Assembly (NCBI GenBank): GCA_017607445.1 | Contig: JAEVHH010000004.1 | Location: forward strand, 6,076,001 to 6,140,000 | Direction: 5' to 3' | DNA from: Histoplasma ohiense | Taxonomy: Eukaryota; Ascomycota; Eurotiomycetes; Onygenales; Ajellomycetaceae | DNA: 64,000 nucleotides | Made by a program: the position numbers and the translations under genes | Shown here: positions 46,904-57,200 of the stretch, piece by piece | Numbering within the stretch: position 1 is the first letter of the stretch | Layout of the letters: each line of letters starts with the position of its first letter | Notes under the pieces: generated by a model | What the model saw: the letters and a program-made list of their open reading frames with translations, nothing else | Told to the model about the DNA's origin: nothing | The model's database searches: none

Positions 46904-48568
46904 TTATTCAGAGTCAGATAATAGACTGAATCTATTATTCACAACTTCAACTGCTATCATATTCTGCATATGTATATCTCTTATCTTTGTTTGAACAGAG
47001 GTTCTTGATGACTTCTGTGATCTAATTTTTTGCTTTGCAGAAGGTTCAGAGATAGCAGATTCAGAGAGTTGAGAATTTCTTCTTTTTTGTTTATTACTAT
47101 CATTTACATTAGTAGAGACTGAGTTATTTGTCTGTACTGATGACTTTTCTGATTTGGGAGCAAATACACATTCTTTTGAATTTGCAAAATGGGGCTCTTT
47201 ACAATTGGCACACTTTGCAATGGATTTGGAATGTTCACACAATTTTCCCTTTTTCAAACATAGATGACAACTGTGCTCAGCTGTCTTGTAAGATTGAGCA
47301 CAAATTTGACATCTTACATTTCTCTTACTGTGGTAATTTCGGCTTATTATTCTTCCGTGGCGTACGCCACCTCCTATTATCAAGGGTGATGTACACTACC
47401 GCACTAGTTAATTTGTATAAGAAGAGCTGCAAAGCTTAGAAGCTTTGAACAGCTCAAGCAACCTTTGAACTACATTACAGAGATTTACAAAATGATCATA
47501 CTTCTGACAATTTGAACACTGAATTTGAGATTTTAGATTTTCTCTTGTATCTTTAAATTCATATGTTCTCATTCTCATATCAGCAACTCTTACAAAGAAG
47601 AGTTTAGACTGTTCAAATGACTCAGTTATGATTAGCACTGAAGCATTTTGTCTATTTTCTCTTTGCTTCTCATTGTTCAGCCAAATTGGCAGCTTTTTTA
47701 ATTTGATTGAATTGAAATCTTCAATTTCATGCTGAAATTGAATCAGTCCATCATCATGATTGAAGATTGCTGTAGATATGTCATGGAGAACAAACTTGCC
47801 CCATTTCTCATCTTTTTCCACTGAAATCTCAGTTTTTAAAAGAGATTTTACTATGGGGGTTCAGATCTGTTGATTTTGAATCAGAAATTCAGAATTGAAC
47901 TCAGATATGATAGTGAGAATTATTGAATTTCCAAGAAAAGAGCTTTCAACTGAAGCTACAACTGATCTGTGTAGTTCAGATTCAAAGACAGAGTTTAATG
48001 CATGATTTATCTCATTTCTCATTTAAAAAATAAGACTTGTATTTGATAGCATCTTTTTCTCAAAGACTTCTTTGTTAAAGATTTTAACAATTAGCCTTTG
48101 AGCTTTTAACTGAAGAAGTCTCTCATCTTTTAGCTCTTTTCTTGATTTTTCTGAACTCAGTGTATTCAGAGAATCAGCAGATTTTGAATTCTGAGTATAT
48201 CTTTTTTCCAAAAATGCAATTTTTGTAACAGAAGAGGTAGAAGACACTGCTGCAGCTTGAGCATAAGTTCTCAGCTCTGTTTTCTGTTCTGTAGATTGAG
48301 ATGAACTCAAAGATTTCATCTCAAAAACCTTTTCTAGTTTAGAAGAGATTCCCAGTTTATATTTTAGAATCTCATTCAGCTGTCTTGCTTGAATTAGCAG
48401 TATATGAAGTACTTCAGTATCTTTTTCCTTCATACATTGATTTTTCAAGCATTTGGCAGCATTTTCAAGGTTTTGAATTTCTTGCATCTGATCTTGATAT
48501 TTCTTTTTTCGTTTTTTAAGAAACTCAATCTCAGGAATCTCATCAGAAAAGACATCCTTCTCTATCAT
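46904..48568 (-). pseudogene. LINE B ORF1 (zinc-knuckle RNA-binding protein), broken by stop and insertion
   Basis: ATG at 48568 (MIEKDVFSDEIPEIEFLKKR). After removing the 146-bp insertion and one TTAC duplicate the frame is 505 codons including TAA at 46904-46906. The N-terminal third is Lys/Glu-rich and likely helical (KKRKKKYQDQMQEIQNLENA); zinc knuckles follow in the C-terminal half (CSNCQKYDHFVNLC, CQICAQSYKTAEHSC, CANCKEPHFANSKEC). Two lesions: TAA at 48023-48025 where LINE A has CAA, and the insertion at 47329-47474 between the first and second knuckles. ORF2 starts 27 nt downstream, as in LINE A. Confidence 0.88.
47329..47474. mobile_element. 146-bp TG...CA insertion (solo mini-LTR or TRIM-like), TSD ttac
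   Basis: Absent from LINE A. Plus strand starts TGTGGTAATTTCGG and ends CTTTGAACTACA, with ttac on both sides (47325-47328 and 47475-47478). Contains the perfect 14-bp palindrome GTGGCGTACGCCAC and a second stem CAAAGCTT-ag-AAGCTTTG. It keeps CpG sites, unlike its surroundings, so it is young or single-copy. TG/CA ends and a 4-bp duplication fit a solo LTR of a small element; no relative exists in the window. Confidence 0.7.
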
Positions 48569-49325
48569 TTTGATAGACTACGTGGCTATTCCACGCAGGA
48601 TGCACCTTAAGCTAGTTACATATTATAACCCCTATAACCAACCGACCACCGCGTCCATCCTCTCAGGCCGCTTTAACTAGTTCTGGGGTTTCCAGCGGAG
48701 GTCCTAGTTAAGCGCCACTGCCCACCCTAGGCATCACCATAGCCCAGAGCTTCCAGTTGCTGATCTTGGCCCATTGCCCCCTTGGACTACCAACCAGCCG
48801 TCGTGGCCTTGCCCCGTGTAAGGGACTAACCATAGGCTTACCCCACCCGATGATAACCCACTAATAGTGTTAGATGACCACTAGTGGGCCCTGAATAGGG
48901 CGCCTACCAGGGTGTCCTGCTTGGCTTGCTACTACCCCTCTGATGAGGCAGCCAATCAGATGGTTTTTAAAATCATTCTCTGTTGTTGAAGTGGCCCCCT
49001 AGATGCCGGGGGCCTTGGCAGGTGCTAGTATGTATAAGCACTCTATACTCAACCCTCTGTAATCATCGGATCTTGCTTAGATCAGCACTAGTGACAGGGT
49101 GGCTGCTTGGCACTAATGAGTGTGGCTTTCAGTGGCCATCACCCTCACCACTGCCAAGCGGCACCCCTGTCAGCACTGCCTCACTAGGCTTGGCCCCTGG
49201 TCACAGGGGCCTTCATGGGTAAGAAGTGGCCCAAAATGAGACCTTGTCAGTGACAGGATTCGAATCTACAGCACATCTAACAGTGCTACCTTGGGTAACA
49301 GTCTTACCAACTGCGCCACGCGGGC
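48569..49325 (-). other. GC-rich 5' UTR of LINE B
   Basis: 757 bp upstream of ORF1, with many CC, GG and CG steps, in sharp contrast to the AT-rich ORFs. It is continuous with ORF1 and ends exactly at the target duplication, so it belongs to the inserted element and is not host sequence. No protein frame is convincing. It could be a promoter and leader, or a SINE-like segment joined to the LINE. The matching part of LINE A is outside the window. Confidence 0.75.
49246..49325 (-). promoter_or_regulatory. tRNA-like head with Pol III A and B boxes at LINE B 5' end
   Basis: Minus strand begins GCCCGCG-TGGCGCAGTTGG at the first base of the element. TGGCGCAGTTGG fits the A-box consensus TRGCNNAGYNGG at the normal tRNA position 8. 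About 45 nt further, GATTCGAATCC fits the B box (GGTTCGANTCC) with one change. D and T stems are poor and no acceptor 3' strand follows, so it is not a working tRNA gene. It looks like the tRNA-derived head of a SINE and could act as an internal RNA polymerase III promoter; that is inference. Confidence 0.6.
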
Positions 49326-50264
49326 GCAGATTCTCTTCAATTGATTGTAAGTGTGAAACAAATTGTTGAACTATCTGATTTTCTTGTTGCTCTGTTTTCC
49401 AGTACTGTTTATCAGCATCTCAGAAACTTTTATCTGAATCAGTGACTTGACATTACATTCAACTAACAAATTCTTCTCATGGTGGCAAAGTCTGTATATC
49501 ATATGTATGTTGATATCAATGTTCTTGCATCTTGACATTGAAATGAGTAACAGCTTTGATGATCTTTTAATGATTGTGTTTGTTGTAGTAATCAAGATCA
49601 CTGATATGGAAAGTGATAGCAGCTGTAACAAAGTTTTCAAATTCTTTTATGCTTTGATTTTGAAACTTTTTCACATCTCTTCAAGAAGAGTGATCACTCA
49701 TGCTGAGATCTCAAAGTTCTAATTGTCAAAATGATATTCAACTACATCTCTTATTGACAGTAGTTATGATGCTTTTCACTAAGATATTGAGTGCTTGTAG
49801 TGTGAGTTCTGATGATCTGAGAATACTTGTGATATTATTGTAGTTATCATTTATACTAGTGATATCTCTACTATGATTCAGATGCACTTCTAGTATATTT
49901 CAGATGACTGAAATTGTTTCATTCAATTCTTACAGTAAAGTATCACACTGATGTTAAAGTTCTCACAATTCTTTCTCAGTCTGTAATTTTTTGATTCTTC
50001 TGATCATAGCTATCTTTTCAATCTCAATTGTACTGAGATCTTTAGAAGAGATGTTCTCTTCTGAACTATATTCAGAGTTTAATTTCATAGAGAAAGATGA
50101 TATTTGTTGCATACTTTCAGTGACAGAAGTGTGTGTTTCACAGTTTTCTTCAATGATATTTGTTGCTTTGAATTCAGCAGTGGCATGAGTATGGCAGATG
50201 CTGTGAATAGAGATTATGACTATTACTCAATGAACTGTCTCTCAAAGATTGAGTGATTAGAAAC
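49326..50264 (-). pseudogene. gag: B-N gag, N-terminal part
   Basis: Minus strand, upstream of the LINE B insertion and homologous to 58540-59464 in B-H. Glutamine/threonine-rich protein with several stops (MKTLLQLLSLSISVILITT reads in one shifted frame only). The start codon seen in B-H (ATG at 59417) is ATA here (near 50217), so this copy has lost it. The primer region gattgagtgattagaaac (plus strand) at 50247-50264 abuts the LTR. Confidence 0.75.
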
Positions 50265-50530
50265 TGTGAGATGTAGTGACAGTGTGAAGAGTAACAGTAG
50301 AAGATAGTTTATAGTGTAGTGAAGATAATAGTAATATATTGTAGAGTAATGTAGTGTAGTAGCATAATGTAGTGTAGCTAATCACTAAGAAAGAAAAGAA
50401 AGAGAAAGAAGATGTGCGAAATACATACATCAATATATATATACATATAGAAATAGCAGTAGCGAGAGTATAATGGAAAGAGATAAGAATAAGTGAAGAT
50501 AATAAGGAAATAATAAACGAGTGCATTACA
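50265..50530 (-). repeat. 5' LTR of B-N (266 bp, short subtype)
   Basis: tgtgagatgtagtg...gagtgcattaca. Lacks both small insertions of the 3' LTR at 13105. Its outer flank (gcagagtgtc...) is a LINE-2-type fragment and does not duplicate the flank of the 3' LTR. Confidence 0.92.
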
Positions 50531-50603
50531 GCAGAGTGTCTTTGATGCTGTGCTGTGCAGACAGCTGCTTCAGCAGATGATGCAACAGAGATGACTGTGC
50601 AAG
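50531..50603 (+). mobile_element. Fragment of a LINE-2-type RT between two family-B LTRs
   Basis: 73 bp aligning with the reverse complement of about 24325-24397 in LINE-2 (the VQSVF[D/N]AVLC box of RT), but keeping gctgtgcagacagctgcttcagcagatgatgcaacag, so less decayed. It is the visible target of B-G, whose LTR follows directly. Confidence 0.75.
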
Positions 50604-50867
50604 TGTAATGCACTTGTGTATTATTCTTGTTTATTATTTCCTTATTGTATATTATCTTCACTTATTCTTACCTCTTTTCATTATACTGTCGCTACCACTA
50701 TTTCTATATGTATATATATATCGATGTATGTATTTCGCACATCTTCTTTCTCTTTCTTTTCTTCCTTAGTGATTAGCTACATTACGGTACTACACTCTAC
50801 AATATATTGCTATTATCTCCGCTACGCTATAAACTATCTTCTACTGTTACTCTTCACACTGTCGCTA
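50604..50867 (+). repeat. 5' LTR of B-G, long subtype, 3' truncated
   Basis: Inverted relative to the other family-B LTRs. Shares both small insertions with the LTR at 13105 and keeps many CpG sites (gtcgctacc, atcgatg, tacgctat). About nine terminal bases are missing at the junction with RT sequence. Confidence 0.88.
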
Positions 50868-52290
50868 GATTCTCTTTGTCCCCAAAAAAGATGGTGGACT
50901 CTGTCTTTGTGTAGACTATTGAGGGTTAAATTGAATCATCATCAAGAATTGATACCCTCTATCTCTAATAAGTGAATTATTTGACAGGCTTTCAAAAGCC
51001 AAGATATTCACTAAGCTAGACCTTTGAGATGTCTACCACCACATACTTATAGCAGCAAAAGACTGTTGAAAGGCAGTCTTTAGAACAAGATATGAATATT
51101 TGAAATATATAGTTATATCATTTGAACTAGCTAATGCTTCAGTGATATTTCCAGCATACATTAACAATATCTTGTCTGATTTGTTGAATATATATTGTGT
51201 TGTCTATTTGAATGTCATTCTCATATTCTTCAATTCAAAGCAGAAATATAAAGTGCATGTTACTAAGATGCTAGAACATCTCAAATGTGTGAATCTATAT
51301 ACAAAACTCTCTAAATATGAATTCAAAATGAACAAAATCTCATTTCTGAAGTTTGTTATAGATACAAATAATGTTGAGATGAAGTCAGACAGAGTCTTCA
51401 TTATTATGAAATAACTTATATCTAAATCAATTAAAGAGATTCAATTCTTCTTGAGCTTTGCTAATTTTTATTGATGATTTATTAAGTCTTTCTTCTCTAT
51501 TGCAGCCTCATTATTCAAACTTACAAAAGAGAGCAAGAAGAGGGAAAGAAAAGATACTTTTATATGAATAGAATATATTTAAAATACTTTCAATGAGCTT
51601 AAATTGCACTTTATGTGTGCTTCTCTATTAGCTCATTTTGACTCAGCTCAGTGTATTCAGATTAAATCTGATATATTCACTTTTACAGTCACTACTATTC
51701 TGTCACAGTTGCAGAATGATAAACACTGACATTCAGTTGTCTTCTGATCAAGAAAGTTGATTGATGTGGAAATGTGTTATAATACTCATGATAAAAAACT
51801 CTTGACTATTGTAACAGTATTCAAGAATTGAAGATACTATTTAAAGAGAAGTCAATATTCAACTCAAATCTAATCTGATCATACCAATCTGCAGTACTTT
51901 ATGATGACTAAGAAACTGAACAGATATCAGATTAGATGAATGAAAGTTTTATTTGCTTATGATTTTATATTACTACATCATTCTAAATCAAAGAATTCAG
52001 TTGATGAACTCAGTTGTTGCACAGACTACAGTGAGATCTATAATAATCAAACTATATTATCTACTCTGCAACAGAAGCTGAAATATGAAGTTAGACTAGA
52101 TTGAAAAGTTGATACTTCTTTTCAAAATGATATTTCTTCTGATATAGTCTGTGCATGAGTCTCTAATGAGCAAAATGCTTCTTTTAATGAGTGAAAAGCA
52201 TTTTATATATCAATATCTTCTATCTCTTGTGTAAACTCTTTCCCTCTGTTGTGCATTGAGCAATATATGTCTCAGATTGCAGTCAATAAG
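50868..52290 (+). pseudogene. pol: B-G pol remnant: RT and RNase H
   Basis: Plus strand. Begins within RT (TLCPQKRWWTLSLC-type reading in one frame; in the pol frame, a PKKDGGLCLCVDY-like block) and passes the finger/palm region at 51100-51414 (SFELANASVIFPAYINN, then YLNVILIF for YLDDILIF). RNase H follows to about 51900 and the linker to integrase to 52290. Stops are frequent. Its first bases are less decayed than those of B-N. Confidence 0.8.
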
Positions 52291-52556
52291 TGTGAGGTGT
52301 AGTGACAGTGTAAAGAGTAACAGTAGAAGATAGTTTATAGTGTAGCAGAGATAATAGTAATATATTGAAGAGTAATATAGTATAGTAGTGTAACATAGCA
52401 TAGCTAATTGCTAAGAAAGAAAAGAAAGAGAAAGAAGATGTGTGAAATACATACATCAGTATATATATACATGTAGAAATAGCGGTAGCGAGAGTATAAT
52501 GGAAAGAGGTAAGAATAAGTGAAGATAATAAGGAAATAATAAATGAGTGCATTACA
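52291..52556 (-). repeat. 3' LTR of B-H (266 bp)
   Basis: tgtgaggtgt...gagtgcattaca; same length as the partner at 59465-59730. The purine-rich minus-strand sequence aaaaaagaggagcaat (52557-52572) beside it is the polypurine tract. Confidence 0.95.
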
Positions 52557-52935
52557 ATTGCTCCTCTTTTTTATAAGAGCTGCTCTCAGTGATTGTATAG
52601 ATTGCTTGCTAGTAGATAATTGCATTCCCATATTGTAAGTTCTGCTTGTTGATAGCAGTATATCGATCGCGTTCCCTAGATAGCTTGTATACATGTTGTT
52701 ATCAATTTTCTAATGAGGTGGAATTGATGGATTCTTTGGTTGCTAGAGGTTGCATGCAGAGAAGCAAAAAGAATTTCTTTCCTCTTGAAGATTTCTCTTC
52801 TTTTTTAACTTGATCATCATCAAAGCTTCTTTTCATTCTGCTGTGATTTTTTATTTTCAATAAAAATTTTTAAATTTTTATATCATTGTTCTTCCTCCCC
52901 CTCTTTTTTTTTTTTTTTTTTTTTTTTTTATCAAA

Positions 52936-54083
52936 ATGAGCTCTCTCAGTTACTCTGATTTTAAGTAAGTCATTTCTTGGGCACTTATCACATATTATTG
53001 TTGGTGTTTCTTGCCAGTGGCATTATTAGTGTGGTCACATGTGCCATTAGCTCATTTCTGTATAGCATCATTCACTGTTCACTTGTTATATTGCTCTAGA
53101 TTTAGCTCTAATCACATGACATACAACAGTCAGATTCTGTGTGAACATTGTATTTCTAGACTTGAGAACATTGATTTTTGATATGTATTGAGATCAAATG
53201 CTCAGAAGTGTTGTGAGACTTGTGTCTCTGCAGAGAAATTCTGCAAATCCATGAGTAATTCTCTTTAATTCTTATTTTCTTTTTCTTTTTCTTCAAATTT
53301 GCTTTTGAATAGATAGTAGTGTTTTTAGCAATGTTGATATACTGATAATGATGCTAGATGTGTGATACACCTCTTCTGAGATGCATTATGCATGAGTGAG
53401 TGTTTATCTTTGTGGGGGTGATGATCAGAGAGGACATAGCCAGCCACAAAAATCATCTTCATTGTTTAGTTAAATAATTGAATGCATCTTGTCTGGTGAT
53501 GCTGTCTGCTTGAAGCAGGGCAGAGATGAATACTCTATAATCTCAGTGCTGAGTGGCAGCTGAGTCTGCAGAGGTGCAGGTTTTGGAGACTGTGATTGTG
53601 TCTGATTCTTTCAGAGTGGAGGCATTAGAGGAAGAGAAGGGTGTGGAGGAGAATATAGAGATTTTGAAAGTGGTGAGCTCTGAGAGCTCTGTGATGAAGG
53701 AGTCGGCTGGGGAGGAGTTGGCTGGGGAGGAGTTGGAGGAGTTGATTGGGAAGGGGTTGAAGGAGTTGATTGGAGAGTCAATGGAGGAGGTTGTGGAGGC
53801 TCTGACAGTGAAGGCAGCAGAATATGGAGGGTATGAGCCTCATGTTGTGAAGGTGTGAGAGGAGATCATGGGGGGAGAGGCCTTTCTTCAGTGGGTGTGT
53901 TGGTGGATGAGAGGATTGATGAAGAAGAGTAGAGAGAAGGAAGCAAATGTTCTGTGAAAGAGACATTTGTCAGTGTCTTTGCATCTGAAATGAGGCTTGA
54001 TGCTTCATGAGTATCAGAGACAGCATAAGAAGAGGGTGGCAGAGAGAGAATGAGAGAGATGATGAAGAAAGAAGTGAAAGTAA
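52936..54083 (+). pseudogene. Antisense spliced cysteine-rich gene of B-H
   Basis: Plus strand, opposite to pol. Exon 1 is 52936-52964 (MSSLSYSDF, 29 nt), then GTAAGT. An acceptor ctctag at 53094-53099 joins in phase to exon 2, which encodes ILCEHCISRLENIDF...AQKCCETCVSAEKFCK. The cysteine order C-x2-C-x10-C-x8-CC-x2-C-x6-C is nearly that of the family-A antisense gene; the third Cys is Tyr here and Cys in B-N. The last exon, entered after ctcag at 53542-53546, runs to TAA at 54081-54083 and encodes a Glu/Val-rich acidic stretch (53590-53850), then Lys/Arg-rich sequence, broken only by TGA. The middle, 53255-53540, is unresolved and may hold one or two introns. Function unknown; a zinc-binding N-terminus is inferred. 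Confidence 0.6.
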
Positions 54084-54291
54084 GAGATGAAGAGTGTTGA
54101 GATGAAGATGAATGAACTGAAAATCTTTAGACTTTTCTTAGAATCTGTTTTCTTTGTCTTTTTCTTGTCTGTATTTTTTATTTTTTTGTATTTATTATAC
54201 CCAAATTGAATTTTTTTCTTTTTCTCTTTTCTCTGATAAAATCCTTCTAAAAAAAATGTATTTGATTGGAGTTTGGGTGAGATTTGCACTT

Positions 54292-57200
54292 CTAGTGTCT
54301 TTCAACTTGATGTTTGTGCTTTTGATGTTTGAAAGTATGTTGGTTTTGTATTTGTTGTTCATTTTCTTGTTCAAGGAAGATTTCAAATGTCTGAGTGTTC
54401 AATATGTTTTCTTTCAGTTCTCATGTATCATCACTAGAACTTCAATCTGTCCATCTCACAAGATATTCTGAAGATCTGTTTTTTTGTTGTCATTTTTCAA
54501 GAATTTCTTTAACTTGATATTCTTTTTCACTGTTGATAAATTCTGATTCTGATTCTGATAGAGCTTCATTTCTGCAGTTGTATGACTTCAATAAAGATAT
54601 ATGGAATACAGAATGAATGCTTCTATATGAAGATAGCAGTTCTAGTTTGTATGCTTGTTTTCTGATGATATCCAGAATCTTGAAGAGTCCCACATATTTA
54701 TGATCAAGTTTGCAAACTGAGTGCAGCAATTGGAGATTTTTTGCATTGAGTATGATATAGTCATCTATTTTAAATTGTTGAAGCTTATATTTTGTATTGT
54801 AATAGATTTTCTGTGTTTGTCATGTCTTTTGTAGATTCTTGATGAGCTTATGATGTGTTTTCTTGATATGTTTCACGCGGCTAGCAGCATGTATGGTGAC
54901 TGATTGTGATGGTTTGCTGACATTAATTTTCAAATCAGATTGATATCCCATTAAGGCTTCTGTGGGTGCCATTTCAGTAGAGGTATGTTGAGAGATATTG
55001 TAAACAAACTGTGTCAGTGGTAGTCAGTGTGCTCAGTCATCTTGATGATAGTTGATAAAGCATTGAAGATAATGTTTCAAGGTTTGATTTTATTGTTCTG
55101 TTTGATCATCTGTTTGAGAGTGAAAGGCTGTTGAAAGTTTCTGATGTGTGCCTAGCATATAACAAAAGGTGGACCAATAATGGCTTGTAAACAGTGAATC
55201 TCAATTGAATATATGATTTTTGGGTACTCTGTAAATTGTATAGAACTTGGTATAAATGATTTCCACTAGTTTGTCAGCAGTAATGTTTTTGATGCAAGGA
55301 ATATAGATTGTAAACTTGATATATATATTCACAATCACTAAAATTGCATCATAGATTTGATGAAGAAATGTAGAGGCTGGCAAGTCTGTAATAAAATTTA
55401 TAGTAATGAATTCAAAAGAATTTGATGATAAGAAGATTGTACTCAATTCTTCATATTGTCTGTGCTGTTTTGGCTTTACTCTTTGATAAGTATCACAAGT
55501 GGATATATAATCTTTGATATTTCTGACTAGCTCATGTCAATAGTATTTGTTCTGAAGGCTGTCTATAGACTTTTTTATACCAAAGTGACCCCTCTGTGGA
55601 TTATCATGATTTGCACTGATAACTTCATCAATGAGTGTCTTTTGTTGAGAGACATACACACAATCATCAGCACACAATATATCATTCTCAGAAATTGTTC
55701 ATAGCATATTTTCAGCAACAGTCATATCCTTCTCTTTTATTTTCTTTCTTTGCTCAGCAGCAAAAGAATCAATCTTCTGTGCTTTACTCAGAAATAAAAT
55801 GAAGGATTCAGACATTTCTGTATATGCTGAGTCCTCAAGAATAGTTTTATTGACTGCAATTCAGAGCATATATTGCTCAATGTGCAATGGAGAGGAAGAG
55901 TTTACATGAGAGGTAGAAGACATCAATGTATGAAGCACTTTTTGCTCATTAAAAGAAGCATTTTGCTCATTAGAGATCTGTGCACAGACTACATCAGAAG
56001 AAATATTATTTTGAAAAGAAGTATCAGCTTTTCAGTCTAGTCTAACTCCATGTTTCAGCTTCTGTTGCAGAGTAGATAATATAGTTTGATAATTATAGAC
56101 CTCACTGTAGTCTGTGTGATGACTGAGCCCATCAGCTGAATTCTTTGATTCAGAGTGATGCAGTAATATAAAATCATAAGCAGATAAAGCTTCTGCTCAT
56201 CTGATCTGATGTCTGTTCAGTTTCTAAGTCATCATAAAGTACTGCAGATTGATATGATCAGATCAGACTTGAATTGAATACTGACTTCTCTTCAGATAGT
56301 GTCTTCAATTCTTAAATGCTGCTACAATAGCTAAGAGTTCTTTATCATGAGTATCATAACACATTTCTGCATCAATCAACTTTCTTGATCAGAAGACAAC
56401 TGAATGTCAGTGCTCATCATTCTGCAACTGTGACAGAATAGCAGCAACTGCAAAAGTGAACACATCAGATTCAATCTGAATACACCAAGCTGAGTCAAAA
56501 TGAGCTAATAGAGAAGCATGTATAAAGCATGATTTGAGCTCATTGAAAGTGCTTTGAGTATCTTCTATTCATATAAAAGTGGCTTTTCTTTCCCCCTTCT
56601 TGCTCTCTTTTGTAAGTTCAAATAATGGGGCTGCAATAGAGGAGAAAGACTTAATAAATCACTGATAGAAATTAGCAAAGCTCAAGAAGAATTGAATCTC
56701 TTTAATTGATTTAGATGTAGATCATTTCACAATAGTGGAGACTCTGTCTGACTTCATCTCAACATTATTTATATCTATAACAAACCTCAGAAATGAGATC
56801 TTGTCCACTTCAAATTCACACTTAGAGAGTTTTGCAAATAGATTTGCACACTTGAGATGTTCTAGCATCTTAGTAACATGCACTTTATATTCCTGCTTTG
56901 AATTGGAGAATATGAGAATGTCGTCCAAATAGACAATGCAACATATATCCAACAAATCAGACAAGGCATTGTTAATGTATGCTTGGAATGTCACTGAAGC
57001 ATTAGCTAGTTCAAATGGCATAACTACATATTCAAAATGTTCATATCTCATTCTAAAGACTGTCTTTCAATGGTCTTTTGCTGCTATAAGTATGCAGTGG
57101 TAGACATCTTGAAGGTCCAGCTTAGTGAATATCTTGGCTTTTGAAAGTCTATCAAGTAATTCACTTATTAGAGACAGAGGGTATCAATTCTTGATGATGA

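Larger units (their letters stand above)
42531..49325 (-). mobile_element. LINE B: full-length non-LTR retrotransposon, minus strand
   Basis: Both ends are defined: gcagatgctcttc at 42518-42530 and gcagattctcttc at 49326-49338 form a 13-bp target duplication with one mismatch inside family-B gag. From the 5' end (right): tRNA-like head and GC-rich 5' UTR (48569-49325), ORF1 (48568-46904), ORF2 (46876-42938), 3' UTR and (aat)n tail. ORF1 carries a 146-bp insertion. Same family as LINE A; the shared parts are very similar. Confidence 0.94.
13105..50530 (-). mobile_element. Family-B chromovirus B-N, split by LINE-2, S3 and LINE B
   Basis: Read on the minus strand: 5' LTR 50265-50530, gag 49326-50264 and 42170-42530, protease/RT 40735-42100, RNase H and integrase 36906-39227, chromodomain end and antisense gene 13383-15257, 3' LTR 13105-13382. 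Each interruption is bracketed by a target duplication: agtttttatatat for LINE-2, tctgtctg for S3, gcagat[g/t]ctcttc for LINE B. Removing them leaves about 7,455 bp, close to 7,440 bp for B-H. The flanks do not match (taagt on the left, gcaga on the right) and the two LTRs are of different subtypes, so the element as it stands is probably a recombinant. Confidence 0.88.

Noticed and set aside
48983..49222. 79-codon plus-strand frame in the GC-rich 5' UTR of LINE B
   Set aside because: Opposite strand to the LINE, no recognisable motif, composition typical of a chance frame in GC-rich sequence.
49246..49325. Functional tRNA gene on the minus strand
   Set aside because: A and B boxes are present but D and T stems do not pair well and no acceptor 3' strand follows; its first base coincides with the LINE 5' end.
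52893..52930. Long T run as an A-tail of a retroposed insertion
   Set aside because: It lies within the 3' region of B-H, in the corresponding place of B-N as a shorter T run, with no target duplication around it.
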